Shown here in pieces: positions 1 through 9,114 of a stretch of 64,000 nucleotides of DNA. This DNA comes from UBA1450 sp964452355 (GTDB lineage: Bacteria > Patescibacteriota > Microgenomatia > UBA1406 > GWC2-37-13): NCBI GenBank assembly GCA_964452355.1, contig CAYVKV010000002.1:1-64000 (forward strand), given 5' to 3'. The notes under the pieces were generated by a model. That model worked only from the letters and a program-made list of their open reading frames with translations. It did not search any database and was not told where the DNA came from. The stretch's first letter is position 1; the number at the start of each line of letters is the position of its first letter. Made by a program: the position numbers and the translations under genes.

Positions 1-35
1 CAAAAGAAACAGTGGATGCACTTACCGTGTCCACT
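1..35 (-). terminator. probable intrinsic terminator of tRNA-Glu
   Basis: Reading the minus strand downstream of tRNA-Glu, AGTGGA (35-30) pairs with TCCACT (16-11). An inner CAC/GTG pairing (29-27 with 21-19) and a short bulge complete the hairpin. The run GTTTCTTTTG follows at 10-1. A hairpin plus T-rich tail just after a tRNA fits a Rho-independent terminator. The T tract is interrupted, so strength is uncertain. Confidence 0.45.
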
Positions 36-52
36 TTATAGGGTACAGATCA

Positions 53-129
53 TGGTGACCCCAAGGGGATTCGAACCCCTGATTCCCAGGATGAAAACCT
101 GGTGTCCTAGGCCGCTAGACGATGGGGCC
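53..129 (-). tRNA. tRNA-Glu (anticodon TTC)
   Basis: The cloverleaf reads on the minus strand. The acceptor arm GGCCCCA pairs with TGGGGTC, the anticodon loop is TTTTCAT with anticodon TTC, and the T-arm contains GGTTCGAATCC. The 3' CCA is encoded (55-53). The gene lies downstream of rplS-yraN. Glutamyl-tRNA is also the product a GatCAB enzyme may act on when misacylated on tRNA-Gln, and gatCAB is in this window. Confidence 0.95.
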
Positions 130-175
130 AGTCACATCAAAGTAGTATTTTACCAAAATCTTCAATTGATTGCTA

Positions 176-538
176 TTATAAACCTATATTTTCATAATGC
201 TTGAGTTCATTCACCGACCGATCCGGGTTGAGGATAATACCAATAACATCCAGTTGAAACTTTCTTTTCTCCAAATTGTGTATGAGAATATAATGTTGAA
301 TGGTACGGTAAAGTCGCTTGAGCTTTCCAAAGCTCACCGCTTCATACGGTCTCCCCATTCGCAGATCTGAGCGCGTCTTGACTTCAACAAAGATTATCTT
401 ATTGTCTTTTTCAGCAACAATATCAAGTTCTCCCCATCGAGAGTTGGCATTGCGTTCAATGATATGATATCCGTGTGAAGAGAGATACTGTGAAGCGTAT
501 TGTTCCCCAATCTCGCCAACTACTTTGTTTGCCCACAT
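176..538 (-). CDS. yraN: YraN/UPF0102 family nuclease-like protein
   Basis: This 120-residue protein matches the UPF0102 (YraN) family, which has a restriction-endonuclease-like fold and no firmly settled role. The visible core is G-E-x-x-A at 8-14, GELDI at 36-40 and VEVK at 51-54; the acidic residues and lysine form a PD-(D/E)xK-type site. It starts 14 nt after the rplS stop, so the two are probably co-transcribed, as rplS and yraN often are in bacteria. The family length (about 115-130) fits. The activity in this organism is inferred only. Confidence 0.85.
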   Translation of the reverse strand: MWANKVVGEIGEQYASQYLSSHGYHIIERNANSRWGELDIVAEKDNKIIFVEVKTRSDLRMGRPYEAVSFGKLKRLYRTIQHYILIHNLEKRKFQLDVIGIILNPDRSVNELKHYENIGL

Positions 539-552
539 AAAGTGAGTAACGT

Positions 553-897
553 TTACTTTTTGACTTTTGTCGTATACAGTTTTTGTCGAGTTTGCTTGAG
601 TGAAAGATCTCGAATAAAGTATGCACGAGCTTTATTGAATGCTGATTCCTTTGTTACTTTAATAGAAGCAATAAACGGAGAATGCAATGGAATAATTCTT
701 TCAACGCCAATACCACTTTTTGATACTTTACGTACGGTAATCATTCGTGTTGGATCAGTTGCGCCACGAATTTTTATGAGGATTCCCTCAAACTGCTGGA
801 TACGTTCTTTGTTGTCTGCTTCTTTGATTTTATAATCCACTGCAATTGTGTCGCCAATGGAAAGTGAGATATCATTGAATGTTACTGCATTTGCCAT
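553..897 (-). CDS. rplS: 50S ribosomal protein L19
   Basis: This 114-residue protein matches bacterial L19, which sits at the interface of the large and small ribosomal subunits. The conserved stretches are FEGI near 36, the ITVRK box near 53, GIGVERI.PLHSP near 63-74 and the C-terminal RQKLYT. Family length is about 115. The start is set by a strong minus-strand promoter whose TATAAT box ends 9 nt before the ATG (TTGCTT-17-TATAAT), leaving almost no leader. It is the first gene of the rplS-yraN unit. Confidence 0.95.
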   Translation of the reverse strand: MANAVTFNDISLSIGDTIAVDYKIKEADNKERIQQFEGILIKIRGATDPTRMITVRKVSKSGIGVERIIPLHSPFIASIKVTKESAFNKARAYFIRDLSLKQTRQKLYTTKVKK

Positions 898-906
898 AAG
901 ATATGT

Positions 907-935
907 ATTATACGCAACAATTAAAGAAAAAGCAA
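907..935 (-). promoter_or_regulatory. rplS promoter
   Basis: Reading the minus strand, TTGCTT (935-930), a 17-nt spacer and TATAAT (912-907) precede the rplS ATG by 9 nt. Transcription would start about at the start codon, giving a nearly leaderless mRNA. Confidence 0.7.
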
Positions 936-941
936 AGAGTT

Positions 942-2627
942 CTATTTCGAATGATCTTGTGCAGCCTTGATAAAGGCAACAAATATCGGATGTGGTTTTA
1001 TCGGTCTACTTTTATACTCAGGATGACCTTGGGTGCCCATATAAAACGGATGCATATCCTTTGGAAGCTCTATTATCTCTGCAAGCTGTTCGACAACTGA
1101 ACGAGCAGATATCACCAGTCCATGTTTTTCGAATTCAGATGCATATTCATTATTGAATTCATATCTATGTCTATGTCGTTCACTCGTGATATCAGTGTCG
1201 GAAATTTCTTTGTATTTTGAATAAATATCGTGTGCCATGGTGTTTTTTTCTACTTTTGCTTCCCATGCACCAAGTCGCATCGTGCCTCCATACGCGCGAC
1301 GTTCCATCAGTTCCTTCTGAGATGGAATCATATGAACTACCGGATGTGAAGTATTCGGGTTTATCTCGACACTATTTGCATCCTTCCAACCGATTACAGT
1401 GCGAGCAAACGCAACACAAGCAAGCTGCATTCCATAACACAGTCCAAGATACGGAATTTTTTGTTCACGTGCATAGTTTGCCGCTACAATCATGCCTTCC
1501 GCTCCACGCTCACCCCAACCGATGGGAACAATAAGTCCATCAGGATGACCAACAATCTTTTCAATTTTTTGTTTTATTTCTTCTGGTGATTCGTCCCCAA
1601 ACTCCAAATCTTCTGTATTAATCCACTTTGTTTTAACCTCAACACCAACCTCCCATTTAGCATGATCTATCGCATCAAAAAGCGCGGCGTATGAATCTCT
1701 GAGCTGATAATCACCCGTGCCAAAGTACTTTCCTGCAATGACTATTTCAACTGTTTTATCTTTCTTTTTGTTTATTCGTGCAACGAGTGCATTCCATTCA
1801 ACAAGGTCAGGAACGCGCACCGGAAGACTCAATTTTTCAAGAACTTTCTTGTCCAGTTCTTGCTGGTGAAGCACCATTGGAATTTCGTAAATATTGTCAA
1901 GATCTGGGTTTGAGATGATCTCACCCGGATGCATATTACAAAAGAGAGCAAATCTATCTGCTCGTCGTTTGTCAAGCTTCTTCTCAGATCGTGCGACAAT
2001 AAAGTTTGGTTGTATACCCATTGAATTCAGCGTTCGAACCGAGAGTTGCGTCGGCTTCGTTTTCGGCTCACCCAAATGACCGGGTGTTGGAACATAGCTC
2101 ACGTGGATATGTATGACATCCTGTGGCTTGCGAAGAGTTAAAATTCGTGCCGCTTCATAATAAAAAACGTTTTGATATTCTCCGGCGGTTCCGCCGAGTT
2201 CGATGATTACAATATCCGCATTATTTTTCTTTGCCGCATTGTGAATTCGCTTAATGATCTCATCAGTAATATGAGGAATCGCCTCGACATCTTCTCCTTT
2301 GTATTCAAACCTTCTCTCGCGATCAATAACTGTTTTGTAAATTTGACCCATGGTGACAAAGTTGTCACGCGTCATATTCTCATTCAAAAATTTCTCATAT
2401 GTTCCCATGTCCATGTCTGTTTCGGTGCCGTCTTCACATAAAAATGGATCGCCATGCTCTATTGGATTGATGGTTCCCGCATCAATATTAAGGTAATTTT
2501 CAAATTTGAGTGGCGTGACTTTGTAGCCTGATTGTTTGAGAAGAAGGGCTAAAGAAGCGGTTGTAACTCCTTTTCCAATGCCGGATATGACACCACCTGA
2601 AACGAATATGTATTTCAAGTTTTGCAT
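942..2627 (-). CDS. pyrG: CTP synthase (glutamine-hydrolysing)
   Basis: This enzyme converts UTP to CTP using ATP and ammonia from glutamine. The 561-residue protein has the N-terminal synthase domain (P-loop SGGVISGIGKG near 10-20, then CEDGTETD near 64-71) and a C-terminal class I amidotransferase domain with the nucleophile in GLCYGMQ (Cys about 397) and the HPE pair near the C-terminus. Several normally invariant stretches differ: FENYLNIDAGTI replaces the usual DPYLNVDPGT, and GTQGHPE replaces QFHPE. An ATG at 2627 is preferred over the upstream TTG at 2633 because TATAAT lies 5 nt before it. It is a single gene between rplS and topA. Confidence 0.93.
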   Translation of the reverse strand: MQNLKYIFVSGGVISGIGKGVTTASLALLLKQSGYKVTPLKFENYLNIDAGTINPIEHGDPFLCEDGTETDMDMGTYEKFLNENMTRDNFVTMGQIYKTVIDRERRFEYKGEDVEAIPHITDEIIKRIHNAAKKNNADIVIIELGGTAGEYQNVFYYEAARILTLRKPQDVIHIHVSYVPTPGHLGEPKTKPTQLSVRTLNSMGIQPNFIVARSEKKLDKRRADRFALFCNMHPGEIISNPDLDNIYEIPMVLHQQELDKKVLEKLSLPVRVPDLVEWNALVARINKKKDKTVEIVIAGKYFGTGDYQLRDSYAALFDAIDHAKWEVGVEVKTKWINTEDLEFGDESPEEIKQKIEKIVGHPDGLIVPIGWGERGAEGMIVAANYAREQKIPYLGLCYGMQLACVAFARTVIGWKDANSVEINPNTSHPVVHMIPSQKELMERRAYGGTMRLGAWEAKVEKNTMAHDIYSKYKEISDTDITSERHRHRYEFNNEYASEFEKHGLVISARSVVEQLAEIIELPKDMHPFYMGTQGHPEYKSRPIKPHPIFVAFIKAAQDHSK

Positions 2628-2632
2628 AAACA

Positions 2633-2638
2633 ATTATA
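2633..2638 (-). promoter_or_regulatory. pyrG -10 box
   Basis: TATAAT on the minus strand ends 5 nt before the pyrG ATG (2627). No convincing -35 or Shine-Dalgarno is seen. It fits a leaderless transcript and decides the start. Confidence 0.55.
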
Positions 2639-2682
2639 CTAAATGATTTAATGTAAGAGACAGGGAAATGACCTACTTATTT

Positions 2683-4830
2683 TTAGTCACTTTTTTTTAC
2701 TATCTTCTTTTTCGTTTTTTTAGTTGACTTCTTTACTATTTTCTTAACCGCTGTTTCTTTTAATTCAGTTGGTTTTTTTGAGATATCTTTTTTCTCAGGG
2801 ATGACATTGAGTGCCCATCGCACGTGTTTGCATGTTGGATAGTTTTCGCAGCCATAAAATCGTTTTCCCGTCTTGCTGTAACGAACCACGAGCCTCCCTT
2901 TGCAATCAGGACAAAAATAGTCTTTCACATATCGTAAGTTTGGCTTAATGTATTTGCACTTTGGATACCCAACGCACGCATAAAATTTTCCATATTTGCC
3001 AAATCGCGCAATCAAATCAGAGTTACATTTTGGACATTTTTCATCAAGAATATCTTCTTTAACATCGATTATTGATTTGTCCTTTGAGACTTTCAGAAGT
3101 TCTTTTTCAAATGGTTTGTAAAATTTATCCAGTGTCTCCACGATCGTTTGGGTGCCATCTGCAATATGATCGAGCGAGTCTTCCATCTCTGCGGTAAACG
3201 TGAGGTCAAAGAGATCAGGAAATGATACGGAGAGATAGTCAGACATTGAAGAACCAAGAGAGGTTGGTTTCAAAAAACGAAAGTCTTTTTCAACATAATG
3301 TTTATCAATAATCAGAGAAATAATACTCGAATAGGTTGAGGGCCTTCCAATTCCCTTCTCTTCCATTGTTTTGATAAGCGATCCTTCACTGTATCGATAC
3401 GGTGGCTTTGTTTCTTTCTCTTCAACGTCAAGATTTTTAAGGGCTATTTCTCCCGAATCCTTGAGCTGTAACGCAGTTGAGTTGCTTTTTGCATATCCCG
3501 GTGCAAGAACTCTAAAGAATCCATCAAAGAGAATTTCTTTGTGGACTGTTTCAAATTCGTATCCTTTGCTGCTTTTGATTTTGATCTCACTTTCTTTGAT
3601 GGTTGCTTCTTTCATTTGAGTTGCAAGGGCTCGCTGAAAGATCAGTTCATACAATTTTTTTTCTGGGGCGCCGAGTTTCTTTTTCATTGAAGCAATCGTG
3701 CGCTCCGCTTTCGTTGGTCGGATTGCTTCGTGTGCTTCTTGGGCATTTTTAGATTTGGTGCGATACCCTCTTGGCTTATCAAGCGCGTACTTTTTTCCAT
3801 ATGCTGAAATGATATAGTCTTTTGCTGCAAATACATATTTTGAAGAAAGATTAAATGAATCGGTACGATGATACGTGATTAATCCTTTTTCGTACAATGA
3901 CTGGGCAACGCGCATCGTAAGCTTTGATGGAAATCTCAGCTTTCTAAAGGCATCTTGTTGCAGGAGAGAGGTGGTAAATGGTGGTGGCGGAAAACGACTT
4001 ACTTCATTTTTCGTGATACTTTCAACGAAGTATGTCTCATCCTTCAAGTCTTCCTGAATTTCTTGTGCCACCTTTTTGTCGATTGATGTTTTGCTGTATT
4101 CGTATGAGCCATCAAAGAGCTCTATTTTACTAGTGATTTGATATGAATTTCCATTGCGACTGACAAGTTTTGCCGAGATCTCTTCAGTACTTTCAAAAAG
4201 ACCGGTGATCTCAAAATAGGGATCTTTCGCAAATTTCTCAATTTCCTTTTCGCGTTCTACAATCAGACGAAGTGCTACCGTTTGCACACGTCCTGCAGAA
4301 AGCCAGTTTTTACCCATCTTTTTCCATAAAAGTGGAGAAAGTTTGTATCCCACGACACGATCAAGAATGCGTCGCGCTTGTTGTGCTTTCACCAAGTCCG
4401 TACGAAGATTGTCCGGATTGTCCAATGCCTCAAGAAGTGCGGTCGGCGTGATCTCATGAAAGACAATTCGTTCTAACTTTGATTTGTTCTTAAGTTCAAA
4501 ATCGGGCCATTTTTCATCAACAAATCCCAGAATATATGCCACATGGTATGAGATTGATTCTCCTTCACGATCTAAGTCCGTTGCAAGAATGATTTTGTCA
4601 TGATCTTTTGCAAGCTCCTTAAGCTTATCAACCATCTTTGTTTTTCGCTCCATAATCTCATATTCAGGTTGATAGTTTTTATCAAAATTTACGGCAATAT
4701 GTGCCGATGGAAGATCGCGAAAATGTCCAACAGTCGCAAATACAAAATACTTATCAGAAAGATTTTTAATTTTTAAGATTCGGTTAAAGGTACGCGCCTT
4801 CGTCGGTGATTCTACAACAATAAGAGCCAT
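2683..4830 (-). CDS. topA: DNA topoisomerase I (type IA)
   Basis: This protein relaxes negative supercoils by single-strand passage. The 715-residue sequence opens with a Toprim domain (IVVESPTKA at 4-12; the acidic triad in DLDREGE at 85-91), then the catalytic domain with Tyr320 in LITYHRTDS and the PPPFTTSLLQQDA motif before it. Two C-terminal C4 zinc ribbons follow (CPKC...C..YPKC and CPDC...C..YPTC), and the tail is lysine-rich. The usual LITYMRTDS carries His for Met here. The length is shorter than E. coli TopA (865) because fewer C-terminal modules are present. The gene sits between atpC and pyrG on the same strand. Confidence 0.95.
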   Translation of the reverse strand: MALIVVESPTKARTFNRILKIKNLSDKYFVFATVGHFRDLPSAHIAVNFDKNYQPEYEIMERKTKMVDKLKELAKDHDKIILATDLDREGESISYHVAYILGFVDEKWPDFELKNKSKLERIVFHEITPTALLEALDNPDNLRTDLVKAQQARRILDRVVGYKLSPLLWKKMGKNWLSAGRVQTVALRLIVEREKEIEKFAKDPYFEITGLFESTEEISAKLVSRNGNSYQITSKIELFDGSYEYSKTSIDKKVAQEIQEDLKDETYFVESITKNEVSRFPPPPFTTSLLQQDAFRKLRFPSKLTMRVAQSLYEKGLITYHRTDSFNLSSKYVFAAKDYIISAYGKKYALDKPRGYRTKSKNAQEAHEAIRPTKAERTIASMKKKLGAPEKKLYELIFQRALATQMKEATIKESEIKIKSSKGYEFETVHKEILFDGFFRVLAPGYAKSNSTALQLKDSGEIALKNLDVEEKETKPPYRYSEGSLIKTMEEKGIGRPSTYSSIISLIIDKHYVEKDFRFLKPTSLGSSMSDYLSVSFPDLFDLTFTAEMEDSLDHIADGTQTIVETLDKFYKPFEKELLKVSKDKSIIDVKEDILDEKCPKCNSDLIARFGKYGKFYACVGYPKCKYIKPNLRYVKDYFCPDCKGRLVVRYSKTGKRFYGCENYPTCKHVRWALNVIPEKKDISKKPTELKETAVKKIVKKSTKKTKKKIVKKSD

Positions 4831-4886
4831 AAAATAGTTTCAACTTAAAATTATTCAAATCGTGGTATTCCCGTAGTATAACAAAA

Positions 4887-5300
4887 TTACGAAGACTTCC
4901 TTCTGCGAATTTTACTGAGCAGTTTCATATCCACAACAGAGCGTTTCATAGATCTTAATGCTTCATCTCGCTCTTGTTTATCCTTCGTATCAGATAGAAT
5001 TTTCTCAGCCCGCTCCATAGCTTCTTTCGTTCGATCTTCATTGATCTCATCCTGTCCATATGCTCGAGAGACTAAAATATGTACTACTTTACCATCTGTC
5101 TCGAGGTATCCTCCGCCTATCGAAAGATACTCCATTTCTTTGTCTTTTTTTATCGTGATGACGCCTTCTTTCAAAAGAGAAAGAAGATCGGCATGCTTGG
5201 GAAGAATGGTAATCTCACCCGCAACGGTCGGGACGATCACTGCATTGACCTCTTCCTCATAGACAAGTTTCTTCGGCGTAATGACTTTGAGATGTAACAT
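4887..5300 (-). CDS. atpC: ATP synthase F1 subunit epsilon
   Basis: This is the last gene of the ATP synthase operon, starting 1 nt after the atpD stop. The 137 residues show the N-terminal beta-sandwich (LHLKVITPKKLVYEEEV; VPTVAGEITILPKHADLL; SIGGGYLE near 80) and a C-terminal helical hairpin rich in Glu, Lys and Arg. Epsilon couples gamma rotation to catalysis and can inhibit ATP hydrolysis. Length and motifs are normal for the family. Confidence 0.93.
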   Translation of the reverse strand: MLHLKVITPKKLVYEEEVNAVIVPTVAGEITILPKHADLLSLLKEGVITIKKDKEMEYLSIGGGYLETDGKVVHILVSRAYGQDEINEDRTKEAMERAEKILSDTKDKQERDEALRSMKRSVVDMKLLSKIRRRKSS

Positions 5301-5301
5301 A

Positions 5302-6672
5302 TTACTTCACTTCTTCAATACCTCCAACCATATAAAATGCTCCTTCGGATTTGTCATCATGTTTTCCATCAAGGATTTCCTTGAATCCCTTTACATTCTC
5401 TTCAATTGATACATATTTTCCTGCGCGCCCGGTAAATGGCTCTGCAACAAACATAGGTTGGGTCAAGAATCGTTGTATTTTCCGAGCACGTCCGACAATG
5501 AGCTTATCTTCATCGGAAAGCTCTTCCATTCCCAAGATGGCAATAATATCTTGAAGGTCTTTATATCTTTGAAGGGTGTTTATGACTCGTTGTGCAACTA
5601 AATAATGCTCCTCGCCGACAATTTCAGGTGACAATGCGCGAGATGTTGAGGTCAATGGATCGACTGCAGGAAACAACGCCTGTTCAGCAAGGGCGCGTTC
5701 AAGGGTGATTGTTGCATCCAGATGTGCAAATGTCGCAACCGGTGCCGGATCAGTGTAGTCATCAGCAGGTACATACACTGCCTGAAGAGAGGTGATTGAT
5801 CCTTTTTTCGTTGAGGTAATACGTTCCTGAAGTGCTGCCATCTCGGATGCGAGTGTTGGCTGATATCCGACAGCTGAAGGAATGCGTCCCAAAAGAGCCG
5901 ATACTTCAGCTCCCGCTTGTGCAAATCGGAAAATATTATCGATAAAAAGAAGGACATCCATATTTTTCTCATCTCGGAAATATTCAGCCTCAGTGACTCC
6001 GGTCAGTGCGACTCGAAGACGATTTCCCGGTGGTTCGTTCATTTGACCGAAAACAAGTACAGTACTTCCCAAAACTTTTGTCTCTTTCATTTCATTCCAA
6101 AGATCATTGCCTTCTCGAGTACGCTCTCCAACTCCAGTAAATACTGATACACCCTGATGCTGTTTTGCAACGTTGTGAATAAGTTCTTGGATCGTGACGG
6201 TCTTTCCGACTCCGGCTCCACCAAAAATTGCTGCCTTACCACCCTTGGCAAGAGGCGCAATGAGATCAATAACTTTAATTCCTGTTTCAAATACTTCTTC
6301 TTTTACCGATTGTTCTTTTAAAGCAGGTGCGCTGCGATGAATGGAACGTTTTTGAGCATTCTTAATCTCAGGTCCTTCGTCGACAATTTGTCCTTCAACA
6401 TTTAAAATTCTACCCAAAGTTTCTTTTCCAACGGGCACCTCTATTGCTTTACCTGTGTTTGAGACGAGCGCTCCTCGTTTCATGCCATATACGTCTTTCA
6501 AAGCGACACAACGCACGAGACCTTCACCTAACACGGCTTCAACCTCAAGAGTAACGATTCCTAAATTTTTATCATCAATTTTGAGAGCATCATACACATG
6601 AGGTGTGTGACCTTCAGGAAACTGAACATCGATGACTACACCTCTTATTGATATAACTTTTCCTTGTGACAT
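5302..6672 (-). CDS. atpD: ATP synthase F1 subunit beta
   Basis: This is the catalytic subunit of F1. Visible features are the P-loop GGAGVGKT, GERTREGNDL, the Walker B LLFIDNIFRF, and SALLGRIPSAVGYQPTL. It is 456 residues from the ATG at 6672; an upstream in-frame TTG would add only four residues. It follows atpG by 37 nt. Nothing suggests loss of function: the catalytic Glu of GERTREG and the P-loop lysine and threonine are present. Confidence 0.97.
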   Translation of the reverse strand: MSQGKVISIRGVVIDVQFPEGHTPHVYDALKIDDKNLGIVTLEVEAVLGEGLVRCVALKDVYGMKRGALVSNTGKAIEVPVGKETLGRILNVEGQIVDEGPEIKNAQKRSIHRSAPALKEQSVKEEVFETGIKVIDLIAPLAKGGKAAIFGGAGVGKTVTIQELIHNVAKQHQGVSVFTGVGERTREGNDLWNEMKETKVLGSTVLVFGQMNEPPGNRLRVALTGVTEAEYFRDEKNMDVLLFIDNIFRFAQAGAEVSALLGRIPSAVGYQPTLASEMAALQERITSTKKGSITSLQAVYVPADDYTDPAPVATFAHLDATITLERALAEQALFPAVDPLTSTSRALSPEIVGEEHYLVAQRVINTLQRYKDLQDIIAILGMEELSDEDKLIVGRARKIQRFLTQPMFVAEPFTGRAGKYVSIEENVKGFKEILDGKHDDKSEGAFYMVGGIEEVK

Positions 6673-6709
6673 AATCGTATTCAAATTACTAAATGTTAAT
6701 TTTCAAATG

Positions 6710-7585
6710 CTAATTACTTTCCACACTTTCTTTTGCGGTAATCATATCCAAAAGTTCGTTTGTTATTTTTTCTTGACGTAATCTATTTGCAAGAAGGGTC
6801 ATTTGATAAATAATCTCAACCGCATTGTCCGTCGCACTTTTCATTGCCATCATACGCATTGAGTGCTCCACTGCTTCACTACTGATGATTGCTCCTCTAA
6901 TCGTATATTCAAGAAAACTTTTCAAAAGTTCTTCTAAAATTTCTGCCGCTGAAGGTTCGATTATAAGATCAAACCCTTTCAAATTTTGCTTCTGAGTTTC
7001 TGTTGTTTCTGCTTCTTCAAGTATTGACAATGGTAACAGTGTCTTTTTTACCTGGTCAGAGCGCAACGTCGAAACAAACTGATTGTATGAAATAGAAACT
7101 GATGTATATTTTCCCGTGCCGTATTGTTCAAGTAAAAAATCAAACAGTGCCGATGCCTCATGGAGAAGATTTCCTCCTGAGAAATCTGCAACAATTGTTG
7201 CATCCTTCAATCTACTAAAAAACTGTGAACCTTTTGACCCGACGGTGACAATGTCAACATTTTTAAAGCTTGGATACAATGACAATATATGGCGAAACAA
7301 ACTGACATTAAAAGAACCGGCAAGTCCTTTATTTGACGAAACAACTACTAACAATTCTTTCTGCGCACTTTTCGTATCAACCTGCAATATTTTTGAAAAC
7401 GATGGGTCAATTTTTTTTGATAACGTCGCGATCATTTCGGTAAGTCCATCTCTGTATGGCCGGCCCTCAACCTCAAGCATCTGAGCTTTGCGCATTTTAA
7501 CCGCAGAAACCATTTGCATTGCCTTTGTGATCTTTTTTACATTCTTGATCGACTTTATTTTTTTTCGGACCGTCCTGATATTCAT
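6710..7585 (-). CDS. atpG: ATP synthase F1 subunit gamma
   Basis: This is the central rotor shaft of F1. The 291 residues begin with the typical N-terminal helix (RTVRKKIKSIKNVKKITKAMQMVSAVKMRKAQ) and end with the matching C-terminal helix (MAMKSATDNA...MTLLANRLRQEKITNELLDMITA). The central domain carries SSNKGLAGSFN. It starts 8 nt after the atpA stop. Family length is about 285-290, so the subunit is complete. Confidence 0.95.
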   Translation of the reverse strand: MNIRTVRKKIKSIKNVKKITKAMQMVSAVKMRKAQMLEVEGRPYRDGLTEMIATLSKKIDPSFSKILQVDTKSAQKELLVVVSSNKGLAGSFNVSLFRHILSLYPSFKNVDIVTVGSKGSQFFSRLKDATIVADFSGGNLLHEASALFDFLLEQYGTGKYTSVSISYNQFVSTLRSDQVKKTLLPLSILEEAETTETQKQNLKGFDLIIEPSAAEILEELLKSFLEYTIRGAIISSEAVEHSMRMMAMKSATDNAVEIIYQMTLLANRLRQEKITNELLDMITAKESVESN

Positions 7586-7593
7586 AACGTGAA

Positions 7594-9114
7594 TTAATTC
7601 TTAGCTTTTTCTTCAGTATCCGGCATATTTTCTTTAACAAACTTCGCAAGCTCTTTCTCAGCCTTTTCTGAAATAATTTTTTCTTTATTTATTTCCGCAA
7701 GAAGACCTTTAGCTCGTGTTCTCAGGTCAGAAAGATATCGAACTTCAAATTCAGTAACTTGTGAAAGGGAGAGTTCGTCAAGATATCCATTAGATCCCGC
7801 CCATATGATCGCTACTTCTTCTGCTAAGTTGTAAGGATTACTTTGTTTTTGTTTGAGAATCTGTGTCATCTTTGCACCGCGATTGAGCTGCTTTTTTGTC
7901 TGCTCGTCAAGATCTGACTCAAACTGTGAAAATGCGCTCAGTTCTCGATACTGTGCAAGATCAAGCTTCAGTTTTCCGGCAACTTGCTTCATTGCTTTGG
8001 TCTGAGCTGCCGATCCGACTCGTGATACCGAAAGTCCAACGTTTACTGCTGGTCGCACACCGGAATTGAACAAATCAGTTTCTAAAAATATTTGTCCATC
8101 GGTGATCGATATGACGTTTGTTGGAATATATGCGGATACATCATTTTCCAATGTTTCAATAATAGGAAGACCGGTGATTGATCCTCCACCATACTTCGGA
8201 TGCATACGACATGATCGTTCAAGAAGTCGTGAATGAAGATAAAACACATCTCCGGGATATGCCTCACGACCTGCCGGTCGTCTCAAAATGAGTGATACCT
8301 GACGATATGCCCATGCGTGCTTTGAAAGATCATCATAAACAATGAGCACATCTTTGCCCTTATCCATGAAATACTCGGCAATAGCGGTCGCAGAATAGGG
8401 AGCAAGATATTGTAAAGTAACGGGATCAGATGCAGATGCATTTACAACAACCGTGTAATCCATTGCATCTTTTTTCTTTAAAAGCTCAATGGTTGTTGCA
8501 ACTTTCGAGTTTTTTTGACCAATTGCACAATACACGCAGATCATATCTTGTCCTTTTTGATTGATGATGGTATCGATTGCTATCGTTGTTTTTCCCGTAC
8601 CACGATCACCGATTATGAGTTCTCGCTGACCACGACCAATAGGAATAAGTGCATCGATTGCCTTTATACCTGTTTGCACTGGCTGGGAAACAGATTGTCG
8701 TTTTACAATTCCTGAGGCTTGTCGTTCAATTTGATAAAATGTTTTCGATTTAATACTGCTTCCTTCGTCAAGTGATCGTGAAAGTGGATCAACCACGCGA
8801 CCTAAAAGCCCTTCACTGACCGGAATGGACAACGTAATCCCCGTTCCTTTTGCTTTTTGACCAGCGGTGATTCCGAGATAATCTCCAAGAACAATCGCTC
8901 CTGCAGCATCTTCCAAAAGATCAATAATCATCGCCTTCTCTCCATTTTCAAATTCGATCAAATCTCCATATCCAATATTATCTAAGCCCGATAGTGTCAC
9001 CACACCATCTTTTACTTCGGTGACATAGCCAATCTCTCGAGATTCGACTTGAATGCCTTTTCGAGATTTCAGTTCCTTTTCAATTTGTTCAATATATTGA
9101 TCAAGCTGTTTCAT
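7594..9114 (-). CDS. atpA: ATP synthase F1 subunit alpha
   Basis: This is the non-catalytic nucleotide-binding subunit. The 506 residues contain the P-loop GDRGTGKT, QKNSKVATTIELLKK, LIVYDDLSKHAWAYRQ and the AREAYPGDVFYLHSRLLERS-type block with RPAGREAYPGDVFYLHSRLL. The start overlaps the atpH stop by 14 nt, which implies translational coupling. The N-terminal region, which normally docks the delta subunit, is present (MKQLDQYIEQIEKEL...), although delta itself is unusually short here. Confidence 0.97.
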   Translation of the reverse strand: MKQLDQYIEQIEKELKSRKGIQVESREIGYVTEVKDGVVTLSGLDNIGYGDLIEFENGEKAMIIDLLEDAAGAIVLGDYLGITAGQKAKGTGITLSIPVSEGLLGRVVDPLSRSLDEGSSIKSKTFYQIERQASGIVKRQSVSQPVQTGIKAIDALIPIGRGQRELIIGDRGTGKTTIAIDTIINQKGQDMICVYCAIGQKNSKVATTIELLKKKDAMDYTVVVNASASDPVTLQYLAPYSATAIAEYFMDKGKDVLIVYDDLSKHAWAYRQVSLILRRPAGREAYPGDVFYLHSRLLERSCRMHPKYGGGSITGLPIIETLENDVSAYIPTNVISITDGQIFLETDLFNSGVRPAVNVGLSVSRVGSAAQTKAMKQVAGKLKLDLAQYRELSAFSQFESDLDEQTKKQLNRGAKMTQILKQKQSNPYNLAEEVAIIWAGSNGYLDELSLSQVTEFEVRYLSDLRTRAKGLLAEINKEKIISEKAEKELAKFVKENMPDTEEKAKN

